The notes under the pieces: model-generated
Told to the model about the DNA's origin: nothing
Databases searched by the model: none
The model's input: only the letters and a program-made list of their open reading frames with translations
Origin: Bacteroidales bacterium
GTDB lineage: Bacteria > Bacteroidota > Bacteroidia > Bacteroidales > P3
NCBI GenBank assembly: GCA_022482545.1
Contig: JAKVOZ010000014.1
Location: 1 to 44,096, forward strand
DNA length: 44,096 nucleotides
Direction of reading: 5' to 3'
In this document: positions 25,920 through 34,343 of the stretch, piece by piece
Layout of the letters: each line of letters opens with the position of its first letter
Position numbering within the stretch: the first letter of the stretch is position 1
Program-made: the position numbers and the translations under genes

Positions 25920-27470
25920 TTATAATTCTATCTTATCTCCATTGGAGTTTAAAAAATTATATTCTGTAATGGATAAATCATTAGAATGTTCTATCTTTAA
26001 TTTAATAGAATAGTCCTTTTCCCATTTTTTATATGGTTTTTTGAAAATTCCTTTTTTCATGTATGCTTCAACAAAAGGATGTGTTACTATTGTTAATTTC
26101 TTTTCATTTTGTTCTTGTGCTAAAAACTTAACATCATTTTTTATTTCATCAACAACATTTATTGAAGATTTTATTTTGCCACTTCCCCCGCATGTAGGAC
26201 AAAGTTCTGACACTTCAACAACTGTTGCTGGTCTAACTCTTTGACGTGTTATCTGCATTAAACAAAATTTACTTAAAGGTAATATTGTATGACGAGCCTT
26301 ATCTCTTTTCATTTCTTCAGTCATTGTATCATAGAGTTTCTTCCTATTAATACCTGATGCCATATCTATGAAATCAATAACTATTATACCACCCATATCT
26401 CTTAAACGAAGTTGTCTTGCTATCTCTATCGCAGCTTCTGTATTTACCATAAGAGCATTCTCTTCTTGATCTTGTGAAGATTTAGACCTATTACCACTAT
26501 TAACATCAATAACTGCCATAGCTTCTGTCTGCTCTATGATTAAATATATACCACTTCTTATTGTTACTACCTTTCCAAATGAATTTCTTATTTGATTTGC
26601 TACTGAAAACTGTTCAAATATTGGTGTTTGAAGTTTATATAGCTTTAAAATATCTTCTTTTTCTGGATATATACTTTTGATATATTCTCTTAACTCATCA
26701 TAAAGGTTAGCATCATTAACATAAACATTATTATATTCATCACTCAAAAAGTCTCTAAGCATTGCCATAGAGGCATCAAGTTCTGAAATCAAACGAAGTG
26801 GCGGTGTTGCCTTATTAAGTCCTTTTATTATCGATTCCCATTTTGAATTTAAGTCTTTTACGTCGCTATCAAGTTCTGCCACACTTTTTCCCTCAGCAGC
26901 AGTTCTTATTATCAAGCCTACATTTTCTGGCTTAATACTCATAAGCAACCTACGCAAACGTTTCCTTTCTTCAATACTTTTTATTTTTTGAGATATAGAT
27001 ATTTTCTTTCCAAAAGGTACTAAAACAACATAACGACCTGCAAAAGAAATCTCTCCGCTTAATCTTGGACCTTTTGTTGATATTGGTTCTTTTGTTATTT
27101 GAGTAAGAACCAATTGTCCTTGTTTAAGAACATTTGTTATAAGCCCATTTTTATCAAGTTCAGGTTCTACTTTTTTACTTGTTTTTGCTCCTTCAATATT
27201 GCCAGAAACACATTTACCAACAAAATCTTGAATCTTTAAAAAGTTATAACCTAAATCTAAGTAATGTAAAAAACCATCTCTTTCTGCACCAACATCAATA
27301 AATGCAGCATTTAAGCCAGCCATAATCTTTTTAACCTGACCTAAATAAACATCTCCCGCAGCATGATTACTGTTAGGATGTTCTTTGTGCAGTTCTACTA
27401 ATCGTTTATCTTCTAATAACGCAATTTCAACTCCCGATTCTCCTACATCTATTATCAAATCTTTGTTCAT
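25920..27470 (-). CDS. rng: Ribonuclease E/G family (RNase G-like)
   Basis: About 516 residues from Met 27470, where the family-typical start MNKDLIIDVGESGVEIALLEDKRLVELHKE lies. The longer frame to 27536 adds an unrelated leader. It shows the S1 domain (GDVYLGQVKKIMAGLNAAFIDVGAERDGFLHY), the RNase H-like/5'-sensor part (GLIIRTAAEGKS), the catalytic DNase I-like Asp motif IDVNSGNRS with GGIIVIDFIDMAS, and the zinc link CPTCGGSGK (CxxC). It cleaves single-stranded RNA in rRNA maturation and mRNA decay. It has no long C-terminal degradosome arm, so RNase G-like in size. It lies downstream of the HU and small basic protein genes on the same strand. Confidence 0.93.
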   Translation of the reverse strand: MNKDLIIDVGESGVEIALLEDKRLVELHKEHPNSNHAAGDVYLGQVKKIMAGLNAAFIDVGAERDGFLHYLDLGYNFLKIQDFVGKCVSGNIEGAKTSKKVEPELDKNGLITNVLKQGQLVLTQITKEPISTKGPRLSGEISFAGRYVVLVPFGKKISISQKIKSIEERKRLRRLLMSIKPENVGLIIRTAAEGKSVAELDSDVKDLNSKWESIIKGLNKATPPLRLISELDASMAMLRDFLSDEYNNVYVNDANLYDELREYIKSIYPEKEDILKLYKLQTPIFEQFSVANQIRNSFGKVVTIRSGIYLIIEQTEAMAVIDVNSGNRSKSSQDQEENALMVNTEAAIEIARQLRLRDMGGIIVIDFIDMASGINRKKLYDTMTEEMKRDKARHTILPLSKFCLMQITRQRVRPATVVEVSELCPTCGGSGKIKSSINVVDEIKNDVKFLAQEQNEKKLTIVTHPFVEAYMKKGIFKKPYKKWEKDYSIKLKIEHSNDLSITEYNFLNSNGDKIEL

Positions 27471-27576
27471 TGGAGTTTTTATTTTTTTAATGATTTTTAA
27501 AAAATATTGCGAAACATTATCTTTTCTGTTTCGCAATATGTTATAGACTTTTGTCTACCTATTAGTTTAAGAATAA

Positions 27577-27666
27577 TTACTTATTCTTATGTCTATTCTT
27601 GCGTAGACGCTTTTTGCGTTTATGCGTAGCCATTTTATGGCCTTTTCTCTTTTTTCCGCTTGGCAT
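27577..27666 (-). CDS. 29-residue basic protein, bS22/mS38-like (AURKAIP1/COX24 domain)
   Basis: A short gene reads MPSGKKRKGHKMATHKRKKR then LRKNRHKNK and stops at 27577-27579. Over half of the residues are Lys, Arg or His. The pattern GKKRKxHKxATHKRKKRLRKNRHK is the one annotated in Bacteroidota as the AURKAIP1/COX24 domain, related to mitochondrial small-subunit protein mS38 and mycobacterial bS22. A role on the small ribosomal subunit is therefore likely but inferred from the family. It lies 16 bp downstream of HU and 106 bp upstream of the RNase G start, on the same strand. ORF finders with the usual length cut-off miss it. Confidence 0.85.
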   Translation of the reverse strand: MPSGKKRKGHKMATHKRKKRLRKNRHKNK

Positions 27667-27682
27667 TTTTTATTTATTTTAT

Positions 27683-27967
27683 TTATTTAACGTTATTTTT
27701 AACTTCATCAATAAAAACTTTTGATGGTTTAAAAGAAGGAATATTGTGTGCTGGTATTATGATAGTAGTATTTTTTGAAATATTACGACCTGTCTTCTCA
27801 GCTCTTCTTTTTATTATAAAACTACCAAAACCTCTTAGGTAAACATTCTCTCCTTTTTTTAATGAATTCTTCAAAACGTTCATAAATTCTTCTACTGTTG
27901 TTTGAACGTTTGTTTTTTCCATTCCTGTCTTTTGTGCAATTTCTGCAACGATTTCAGCTTTTGTCAT
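27683..27967 (-). CDS. HU-family DNA-binding protein
   Basis: A 94-residue HU/IHF protein starting MTKAEIVAEIAQKTGMEKTNVQTTVEEFMNVLK with the dimer helices. It continues through GENVYLRGFGSFIIKRRAEKTGRN to the beta-arm with the intercalating Pro region (IIPAHNIPSFKPSKVFIDEV). HU bends and compacts DNA. Bacteroidota carry several paralogs, so I give no specific symbol. It is the first gene of an apparent unit with the 29-residue ribosomal-type protein and RNase G. Confidence 0.94.
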   Translation of the reverse strand: MTKAEIVAEIAQKTGMEKTNVQTTVEEFMNVLKNSLKKGENVYLRGFGSFIIKRRAEKTGRNISKNTTIIIPAHNIPSFKPSKVFIDEVKNNVK

Positions 27968-28022
27968 TGTATAAATTTCTATTTGTTTTTTTTATATAAA
28001 ATCTTTAATAATTTTGAGTTTG

Positions 28023-28050
28023 CAAAGATATAAAAAATTATAATCACAAA
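28023..28050 (-). promoter_or_regulatory. Promoter for the HU gene
   Basis: Minus-strand TATCTTTG (28023-28030), followed by CA, matches TAnnTTTG. A TTTG box lies 16 bp upstream at 28047-28050, slightly closer than the usual 19 bp. Confidence 0.55.
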
Positions 28051-28121
28051 AAAATAAAAGATTAGATTTTTTATTTTCTAACCTTTTATTAATTAATTTA
28101 TTCTAATTATATAAGTAGTTT

Positions 28122-28667
28122 TTATTTAACTTTTAATTTTGCAGAAAAGCTTGTACATTCTATTTGATTTGCTGATGTAAGCAAATTTACTATTGAAGAA
28201 TAGCTTAAATTACTAATCTGTGATAATTTTAATGTCTTACCACTAAAACTTCCTGTTACTTGTTCACTTGTTATTGAACTAATAGTACATGTTCCCATAA
28301 CTACAACATAAGGATCAGTTGCATCTGATGTATTAACAAAAGTAAGATAGTTACTCATACTACTTAATCCACCTGTAAATAAACCTTCAAAACTTGATGC
28401 AAAACCCAATTTATATGTTTTTGCTGTTTTGCCATCTAACATAATAGCAACAGTATTTGATCCACTTGTTGCTCCTATGTATGTATTTGTACTTGTTGTA
28501 TAAAATGTTGCTGCTGGAAGATTATATGTAGTCCCTTGAAATGTTAAATTCATACCTCCCAAAACTTCTCCTGCTATTTCACCAGCAAGTGCAGTATCTT
28601 CATCATCACAACTATAAAATGTCATCGGTGCCAAACAGCATACTAAAATAAAAAGTATTTTTTTCAT
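28122..28667 (-). CDS. Unknown lipoprotein, beta-rich
   Basis: A 181-residue protein with a type II signal (ILFILVCCLAPMTFYSCDDED, lipid Cys about residue 20) and Asp/Glu after the Cys, as in Bacteroidota surface or outer-membrane lipoproteins. The mature part is Thr/Ser-rich and predicted beta (GMNLTFQGTTYNLPAATFYTT, SNTVAIMLDG, YKLGFASSFEGLF, TISSITSEQVTGSFSGKTLKL, STSFSAKLKVK-like end). The pattern resembles calycin-like lipoproteins in general appearance only; I do not recognise the family. It is monocistronic, divergent from mreC, with a well-formed promoter. Confidence 0.8.
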   Translation of the reverse strand: MKKILFILVCCLAPMTFYSCDDEDTALAGEIAGEVLGGMNLTFQGTTYNLPAATFYTTSTNTYIGATSGSNTVAIMLDGKTAKTYKLGFASSFEGLFTGGLSSMSNYLTFVNTSDATDPYVVVMGTCTISSITSEQVTGSFSGKTLKLSQISNLSYSSIVNLLTSANQIECTSFSAKLKVK

Positions 28668-28709
28668 TTTTTTACTCCTTTTTTATTAATTTTTATGTTT
28701 TTATTTTTG

Positions 28710-28740
28710 CAAAATTAGATTATTTTTAAATAATCACAAA
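28710..28740 (-). promoter_or_regulatory. Promoter for the 28122-28667 lipoprotein gene
   Basis: Minus-strand TTTG (28737-28740), exactly 19 bp, then TAATTTTG (28710-28717). This is one of the cleanest TTTG-N19-TAnnTTTG matches in the window, 43 bp before the start codon. Confidence 0.75.
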
Positions 28741-28770
28741 ATAATTTGGCTTTTATTTATTCTTTTTTTA

Positions 28771-28778
28771 TAATTTTG
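28771..28778 (+). promoter_or_regulatory. Promoter -7 box for mreCD
   Basis: TAATTTTG followed by CA lies 22 bp before the mreC ATG. A TTTG at 28745-28748 is 22 bp upstream, next to the -33 box of the divergent lipoprotein promoter, so the two promoters are back to back. Confidence 0.6.
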
Positions 28779-28800
28779 CAATTCATAATTTATAGAAGAA

Positions 28801-29634
28801 ATGAACAACCTTTTAAGATTTTTAAAAAGATACTACTACGTTTTCTTATTCCTTATATTAGAGGGAATAAGTATATATTTCATTTCTTGCAACTCTTTTC
28901 GTCAAGGGTCTTCAATAACATCTATTGCTAATAATATCTCTGGACAATGCTACTCTTTCTTCAATAATATTAATCAATACTTTTATTTAAATAGTACAAA
29001 CAAAACGCTTGTGGCAGAAAACGCTCGTCTTAGAAAAATGATAAGCACTTCTTACGTTAAGATTGTTAATAATGTACATCAAGAAAATGATACTGTATAT
29101 AAACAACAATTCTCTTTTATTGACGCAAAAGTTATAAGCAAATCAGTAAACAAAAGAAATAACTTCTTTATGCTTAACAAAGGTTCTTCTTCTGGTATTG
29201 AAGTTGATATGGGAGTTATTGCTCCTAACGGTGTTGTTGGTATTATTGTTAAAACTACTCCTAACTTCTCTCTTGTAATGAGCGTACTTCACCAAGATAG
29301 TAAATTAAACGTGAGAAATCAAAGGACAAAAACAACTGGTACTTTGGTTTGGAATGGCAACAATTATGCAGTTGGACAAATAATAGATATGCCATCTTCT
29401 GTACCTGTTAAAAAAGGAGATTCAATAGTAACAAGTGGCTTTTCAAGAGATTTTCCTGAAGGTATTATGGTAGGAAGAGTTAAAAGCTTTCAAAAAGATA
29501 AAGGAACTGGCTTCTATAAAGTTAATGTTTCTTTCTCAACTGACTACAATAAATTAGAATATGTTTATGTTATAAAGAATTTCTTTAAGATAGAACAAGA
29601 TGAACTTTTAAATAGCGTCAAAACAAATGAGTAA
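28801..29634 (+). CDS. mreC: Rod shape-determining protein MreC
   Basis: A 277-residue protein with one N-terminal membrane helix (YYYVFLFLILEGISIYFIS, about 11-30). A coiled-coil stretch at about 60-80 (TNKTLVAENARLRKMIS) follows, then the double beta-barrel with AKVISKSVNKRNNFFMLNKGSSSGIEVDMGVIAPNGVVGIIVKTTPNFSLVMSVL-type sequence and VKKGDSIVTSGFSRDFPEGIMVGRV. MreC organises the elongasome in the periplasm. mreD overlaps its end by 8 bp. Unlike the usual order, no mreB precedes it; a lipoprotein gene on the other strand does. Confidence 0.94.
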   Translation: MNNLLRFLKRYYYVFLFLILEGISIYFISCNSFRQGSSITSIANNISGQCYSFFNNINQYFYLNSTNKTLVAENARLRKMISTSYVKIVNNVHQENDTVYKQQFSFIDAKVISKSVNKRNNFFMLNKGSSSGIEVDMGVIAPNGVVGIIVKTTPNFSLVMSVLHQDSKLNVRNQRTKTTGTLVWNGNNYAVGQIIDMPSSVPVKKGDSIVTSGFSRDFPEGIMVGRVKSFQKDKGTGFYKVNVSFSTDYNKLEYVYVIKNFFKIEQDELLNSVKTNE

Positions 29635-30139
29635 AAACATTATATCATCAATAATTCAGTTTATAATCTTAGCAGTTGTTCAGATATTTATTCTTGATAA
29701 TATTAATCTATTTGGATACATTAATCCTATGCTTTATATCTGGTTCATAATAATGCTTCCATATAATACACCTAAATGGTTAGTACTTATTTCTTCTTTT
29801 TTAATGGGTATTTCCATTGATGTATTCTCGGCAGATATTGGTGTTAATGCTACTTGTTCTGTATTGATAGGCTTTCTTCGTCCTATATTATTAAGTATAT
29901 TTTCTGGTAATATAGACAAAGATTCCTCAATACGTCCTTCAATTTCAACACTCGGGTTCCTCAATTTTCTTCTCTATTCATTAATCATTGTGTTTATTCA
30001 TCACTCATTATATTTTATTATTGAGACATTTTCTTTCAAAGAATTTCTTCAAGTTTTGTTAAGAATATCTTTAAGCACAATTGTTACTATGCTATTTATC
30101 TTACTTCTTGACACTATTTTCTATCACAAAAAAGGATAA
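29627..30139 (+). CDS. mreD: Rod shape-determining protein MreD
   Basis: A 170-residue inner-membrane protein with about five hydrophobic helices (IIQFIILAVVQIFIL, PMLYIWFIIMLPY, WLVLISSFLMGISIDVFS, LLYSLIIVFIHHSLYFII, IVTMLFILLLDTIF). The MreD-like loop GISIDVFSADIGVNATCSVLIGFLRP is present. It works with MreC in cell-wall elongation. It ends the plus-strand unit; penicillin-binding protein 2 and rodA, which often follow, are absent here. A palindromic repeat array begins 12 bp after the stop. Confidence 0.88.
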   Translation: MSKNIISSIIQFIILAVVQIFILDNINLFGYINPMLYIWFIIMLPYNTPKWLVLISSFLMGISIDVFSADIGVNATCSVLIGFLRPILLSIFSGNIDKDSSIRPSISTLGFLNFLLYSLIIVFIHHSLYFIIETFSFKEFLQVLLRISLSTIVTMLFILLLDTIFYHKKG

Positions 30140-30150
30140 CATCATTTAAT

Positions 30151-30300
30151 CAGATAACTATGTGAGCAGTGGTGAGGTAGTTATCTCAGCATCGTGAGAT
30201 AGTTATGTCAATGGTGCAAAGATAAAGACTTTTGAGTGTTGAGATAGTTATCTCAGCATCGTGAGATAGTTATGTAACGAGTGCTCAGATAACTATCTCA
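30151..30300. repeat. 22-bp-period array of imperfect palindromes (array 1)
   Basis: Six copies of a 16-base near-palindrome close to TGAGATAGTTATCTCA start at 30151 (inverted), 30173, 30195, 30240, 30262 and 30285 (inverted). They are spaced 22-23 bp apart, with one degenerate unit near 30217. The block 30173-30216 recurs almost unchanged at 30240-30283, a 67-bp higher-order repeat. The array fills the gap between convergent mreD and the exonuclease gene. The last two units can form a perfect 12-bp hairpin, 30262-30273 with 30289-30300. Confidence 0.9.
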
Positions 30301-30314
30301 ATCTTATATATGCT

Positions 30315-30866
30315 TTAAACCTTACAGTACCTTATCTTCGTTACCTTTTTAAGTTCATTAAAATCATTACAATTTAGATGTTCTGCCTCTTTAAGTAATA
30401 ACCTTGCACAAGCCTCTGCATCAGAATCTGAATGATGATGATTAAGTTCTATATGCTCTTGATTTGATAGAAAATCCAACGAAAACTTTTTTGATTCTTT
30501 CCAAACAAACCTTGCTAATACATAAGTACAAAGATACCTGCTTTTAGGTTTGGGTATATGATAATGAAAAAGTGTCTTTCTTAATACATTAACATCAAAG
30601 TTGGCATTGTGAGCAACAATGATAGTATTTTGAAGATATGGTTCAATCTCATTCCAAAGCAAGTCAAATGTAGGCTCATTTTCTACATCTTCTTTATGAA
30701 TACCGTGAATCTTTTGCGCATAAAAATGGAAGTAAGGAAAGCATATAGGTTTTATAAGCCAGTTCCTTACTTCCACTATTTGTGATTGTTTGACCACTGC
30801 AATACCTAATGAACAAGGTATATAATTGGTTGCTGTTTCAAAGTCTATTGCTACAAAGTCAAACAC
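30315..30866 (-). CDS. DEDDh 3'-5' exonuclease (DnaQ-like)
   Basis: A 183-residue stand-alone exonuclease domain with ExoI motif FVAIDFETA (D and E metal ligands), ExoII VAHNANFDVNVL and ExoIII HHHSDSDAEACARLL. This gives the H-x4-D pattern of the DEDDh class. RYLCTYVLARFVWKESKKFSLDFLS is typical of the DNA polymerase III epsilon/PolC-like exonucleases. Alone it could proofread or act in repair. It lies 9 bp downstream of dsbD on the same strand and converges on mreD across the repeat array. The exact partner is unknown. Confidence 0.9.
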   Translation of the reverse strand: MFDFVAIDFETATNYIPCSLGIAVVKQSQIVEVRNWLIKPICFPYFHFYAQKIHGIHKEDVENEPTFDLLWNEIEPYLQNTIIVAHNANFDVNVLRKTLFHYHIPKPKSRYLCTYVLARFVWKESKKFSLDFLSNQEHIELNHHHSDSDAEACARLLLKEAEHLNCNDFNELKKVTKIRYCKV

Positions 30867-30875
30867 TTAATATAT

Positions 30876-32927
30876 TTATTTTTTAAAGTTCGTTAATCCT
30901 TCTTGTAAAAATGAAACAAAATTACTTATATTTTTATCGTAAGGTTGTGGTTTCTTTGTTAGAAGATTACCATTACTATCCATAAGAACATAAAGAGGTT
31001 GAGCATTGGCATGAAAAGCAGATATTTGGTAGTTAAGATTTTTTCTGCCAAGAGTCTTTATAATGTTGCCATCAGATGTTTTAACCCAATCTTTTTCATC
31101 AAGATTAATTGTGTTCTCATCTGCAAATAAACATACCATAACATAATCATTTTGAAGCATTTTTTTAACCTGAACATCAGTCCAAACAGAAGTTTCCATC
31201 TCTCTACAATTAGCACAACTCTTACCTGTGAAGTCAATAAATAATGGTTTATTAACTTTCTTAGCATAAGCCTTTGCTTCATCTAAATCAAAGAATGCAT
31301 GAAATCCAAGAGGAACATGAGAATCTAACTTATCAGCATATTTTCTTTGAGCAGGAAAATCACCTATTGTTGCAGTGTTTGTTCCTGTTCCACCATTTTC
31401 TACTATTATCTTTTCTATATTGTATTCTTGTGTTGTAATTGGAGGCAAATAACCAGAGATAGTTTTTAGTGGTGCTCCCCAAAGTCCTGGTATCATATAT
31501 ATAGCAAAAGAGAAAGAAACAATAGAAAGGAATAATCTTATTACTGATATTTCTTTAAGTTCGCTATCGCCTTTGAATTTAAGTTTACCTATCAAATAGA
31601 ATCCAAGCATAAGGAATATTACTATCCAAAGACAAAGATAAGTTGTTCTTGAAAGCAAACCCCAATTAGCACTAAGGTCTGCCATTGATAAGAACTTCAA
31701 ACCCAACGCAAGTTCTAAGAAACCAAATACTATCTTAACGCTATTTAACCAAGAACCACTCTTCATATTCTTTATTACATTAGGAAACATTGCCAAAAGA
31801 GTAAATGGAAGAGCAAAGCCTATTGCAAAGCCAAGCATAGAAACAAAGAATACAAAACTATTATTTGAACCTGATGCCATCTCAACAAGAGCAGCACCTA
31901 AGATTGGTCCTGTACATGAGAAAGAAACTAAAACAGTTGTTAATGCTATAAAGAACGAACCAAGGAAACCTCCTTTATCTGATTGTTGATCTGACTTATT
32001 AACCCAACTACTTGGCATCGTTATTTCAAAAAGTCCAAAGAACGAAAGAGCAAATACCATAAAGATAACAAAAAATAATGTATTAGGAATCCAATGAGTA
32101 GATATTGTATACATTGCATCTTTACCAAGTAATAATGTTAGTAATAAACCAAGTACTGCAAAGATAAATACTATTGAGAACCCAAAGAAATATGCTTGAC
32201 GTCTACCTTGTCTTTTTGTTTTATTTCCTTTCAAAAAGAATGATATTGTCATTGGTATCATTGGAAATACACAAGGAGTTATAAGTGTTAAAAGACCTGC
32301 CACTAATGAAATGAAAAACACAGCAATAAATGATCTATGTTTAAAATCTTCTTCTTGTTCTGTTGATTGCTGAGTTGTTGTTGGTTTTGTTTGAGAGACA
32401 GTAGTTGCTGTTGTTGTTGCCGTTTCTGTTTCTTCTTGCTCAACAATCTTTTCTACACCTTTTGCATTAGGATTACCTTTAACAGAAAACGCATATTTTA
32501 CATCTTCCGGAGGAATACAACTTCCTTTTTCACAAAGTTGGAACGTTACAACACCATTTACCTTGAAATCTTTATCTGTTTTAACTTTTACTTTTTGATG
32601 AAACGTTACATTTCCTTGAAAATAACGAGTCGTATCTTTCGCATATTTATCATAAAGAGCAAGATAACGTGGTTCTTTCACACCTCCCATTCTTTGATAA
32701 GCATTGCTTTTCTTAAACTTAAACTCAATAGGCATCTCTGTTCCTTTTGTTTTTTGAGAATAGATATGCCAACCACTTGGTAATTTGCAGTTAAGAATAA
32801 GGTCTGTTACTGAATCATTGACTTGTTTTGTCGTAAAACTCCATTTAGCAGGACTTTGCTGAGCAAATAATGTGCTCGCTATTGTTACTGCCATTAATAA
32901 TAAAACGATTGTTCTTAGTTTTTTCAT
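30876..32927 (-). CDS. dsbD: Thiol:disulfide interchange protein DsbD
   Basis: A 683-residue three-part protein. A signal peptide (IVLLLMAVTIASTLFAQQ) leads into an N-terminal periplasmic DsbD alpha-type domain (about 25-155, with the CEKGSCIPPE Cys pair). A Thr/Gln-rich linker follows, then eight membrane helices of the DsbD/CcdA type with reactive Cys in TPCVFPMIPMT and SCTGPILGAALVE. The C-terminal thioredoxin domain has FIDFTGKSCANCREME, i.e. CxxC as CANC. It carries electrons from cytoplasmic thioredoxin to periplasmic thiol partners. Length and domain order match full DsbD. It is downstream of envC by 48 bp and upstream of the exonuclease by 9 bp. Confidence 0.93.
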   Translation of the reverse strand: MKKLRTIVLLLMAVTIASTLFAQQSPAKWSFTTKQVNDSVTDLILNCKLPSGWHIYSQKTKGTEMPIEFKFKKSNAYQRMGGVKEPRYLALYDKYAKDTTRYFQGNVTFHQKVKVKTDKDFKVNGVVTFQLCEKGSCIPPEDVKYAFSVKGNPNAKGVEKIVEQEETETATTTATTVSQTKPTTTQQSTEQEEDFKHRSFIAVFFISLVAGLLTLITPCVFPMIPMTISFFLKGNKTKRQGRRQAYFFGFSIVFIFAVLGLLLTLLLGKDAMYTISTHWIPNTLFFVIFMVFALSFFGLFEITMPSSWVNKSDQQSDKGGFLGSFFIALTTVLVSFSCTGPILGAALVEMASGSNNSFVFFVSMLGFAIGFALPFTLLAMFPNVIKNMKSGSWLNSVKIVFGFLELALGLKFLSMADLSANWGLLSRTTYLCLWIVIFLMLGFYLIGKLKFKGDSELKEISVIRLFLSIVSFSFAIYMIPGLWGAPLKTISGYLPPITTQEYNIEKIIVENGGTGTNTATIGDFPAQRKYADKLDSHVPLGFHAFFDLDEAKAYAKKVNKPLFIDFTGKSCANCREMETSVWTDVQVKKMLQNDYVMVCLFADENTINLDEKDWVKTSDGNIIKTLGRKNLNYQISAFHANAQPLYVLMDSNGNLLTKKPQPYDKNISNFVSFLQEGLTNFKK

Positions 32928-32975
32928 AATCTTTTTTCTTAATCTTTTATTTATTTTTATTTTTAGTATTTTCTT

Positions 32976-34280
32976 TTATCGTTTCAACCAAATAGAAGGG
33001 TTTTGACACTTAACTCCTTTTCTTACTTGGAAATTCATTTCACTTTGATTGTTCTCATTTGTTGCTATAACTCCTATTGCTTGTCCAGTACTTACTTTCA
33101 TTCCATCTCTTACCGAAACAGATTGTAAGTTAGTATAAACAGTCATATATTCTCCGTGACGAATAAGCACAACTTTCTTTCCATTAGGACCTGCCCAAAC
33201 TTTGCAAACTTCTCCTTCATATACGCTTCTAACTGTTGCTCCTTTTGTTGTTCTTATATCCACTCCAAGATTTTCTATTTGAACGCCTTTTATATCTGGA
33301 TGCGGATGGACACCAAAACTACTTACTATAACTCCTCTACTTACTGGCCATGGTAATCTTCCTCTATTAGATGCAAAACCATTACTCAAAGCCTCTTCTT
33401 TTGGTGTTGCAGACATAACGTAAGCCTCTTGTTTTGTTACCTCTTTTTTCGTTGTCCTATCATTTTGTCTTGATTGTTCTGTTGTTGTTTTCTTTGCTGC
33501 CTTCCTTTTTCTTGCAACTATTTGTTGTTGTTTTCTTACCTCTGCATTAATTGCTGCATTAATTTGAGATTGTAATTGACGTTTCTTTGCTTCTTTTTGT
33601 TTTATCTGTTTAGTTATCTGCTTCTCTTTTTGCTTAATTTGTTGAACTATTTGCTCTTGATTTTGTCTTTCTTGTGTAAGCGAATTGGTATTTGCTTGTT
33701 CTTGGCGAAGCAATTTTGATTGATTTCTTTTTTGATATAGCAAATCACTTGTCATAGTAGATAATTCTTTTGTCTTATTCTCTATTGCAAGGATTTGTTT
33801 TCTTTGCATTTCTCCAAACTGACGAAAGAAAACGTATCTTTGATATGCTTCCTTATAATCTTTTGCCGCAAAAATAAACAATAACTTATCTGTTGCCGTC
33901 TTATTCCTTTGAGCATAACGAAGCATTTGAGCATAATTTTCTTTTAATACTTCAAGGTCTCTATATGATTCTGTAATTGATTGTTGAGTGGTTTTGATTT
34001 GGTCATTCAACATTGTGATTTGTGAGGTAATATTATTAATAAGTTTTTGTCTCTCGTCTATTTTTTTTCTAATTATCTGCAACTCGGCACTTGACATTCT
34101 CTTTGTCTTTTTTGTTTCGTTCAAGATAGCATTCATTGATGATATTTCTTTTTCAAGTTTTGCCTTCTCCTTTTCCAAACGCTTCCTATCTTGTCCATCA
34201 ACGCTTGTTGTCTTAACAGCAAACATCATTAACAAACAGAATGACAATAATATATATTTTTTTTCTCTCAACAGCATCAT
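32976..34280 (-). CDS. envC: EnvC-like murein hydrolase activator (degenerate M23 domain)
   Basis: A 434-residue secreted protein. A signal peptide is followed by a long coiled coil (about 30-260, rich in Lys/Gln/Glu), an acidic/basic linker, and a C-terminal LytM/M23 fold (SRGVIVSSFGVHPHPDIKGVQIENLGVDI ... VLIRHGEYMTVYTNLQSV ... GQAIGVIATNENNQSEMNFQVRKG). The zinc ligands are not intact: the first His position reads Asn (ENLGVD), YxHL reads YTNL, and the HxH motif reads MNF. This is the inactive state of EnvC/NlpD-type proteins, which activate amidases at the septum rather than cutting peptidoglycan. The start could be the first or second Met. Confidence 0.88.
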   Translation of the reverse strand: MMLLREKKYILLSFCLLMMFAVKTTSVDGQDRKRLEKEKAKLEKEISSMNAILNETKKTKRMSSAELQIIRKKIDERQKLINNITSQITMLNDQIKTTQQSITESYRDLEVLKENYAQMLRYAQRNKTATDKLLFIFAAKDYKEAYQRYVFFRQFGEMQRKQILAIENKTKELSTMTSDLLYQKRNQSKLLRQEQANTNSLTQERQNQEQIVQQIKQKEKQITKQIKQKEAKKRQLQSQINAAINAEVRKQQQIVARKRKAAKKTTTEQSRQNDRTTKKEVTKQEAYVMSATPKEEALSNGFASNRGRLPWPVSRGVIVSSFGVHPHPDIKGVQIENLGVDIRTTKGATVRSVYEGEVCKVWAGPNGKKVVLIRHGEYMTVYTNLQSVSVRDGMKVSTGQAIGVIATNENNQSEMNFQVRKGVKCQNPSIWLKR

Positions 34281-34313
34281 TTCTTTTCTTCTTTCATTTC
34301 ATTTTTTGAGGTA

Positions 34314-34343
34314 CAAAAATATATAAAATATTTCAATTGACAA
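34314..34343 (-). promoter_or_regulatory. Promoter for envC
   Basis: Minus-strand TTG (34341-34343) is followed 19 bp later by TATTTTTG (34314-34321), matching the Bacteroidota consensus, 33 bp before the envC start. Confidence 0.6.

Noticed and set aside
27471-27536. N-terminal extension of RNase G
   Set aside because: The family start MNKDLIIDV lies at 27470; the extra 22 codons have no counterpart in the family.
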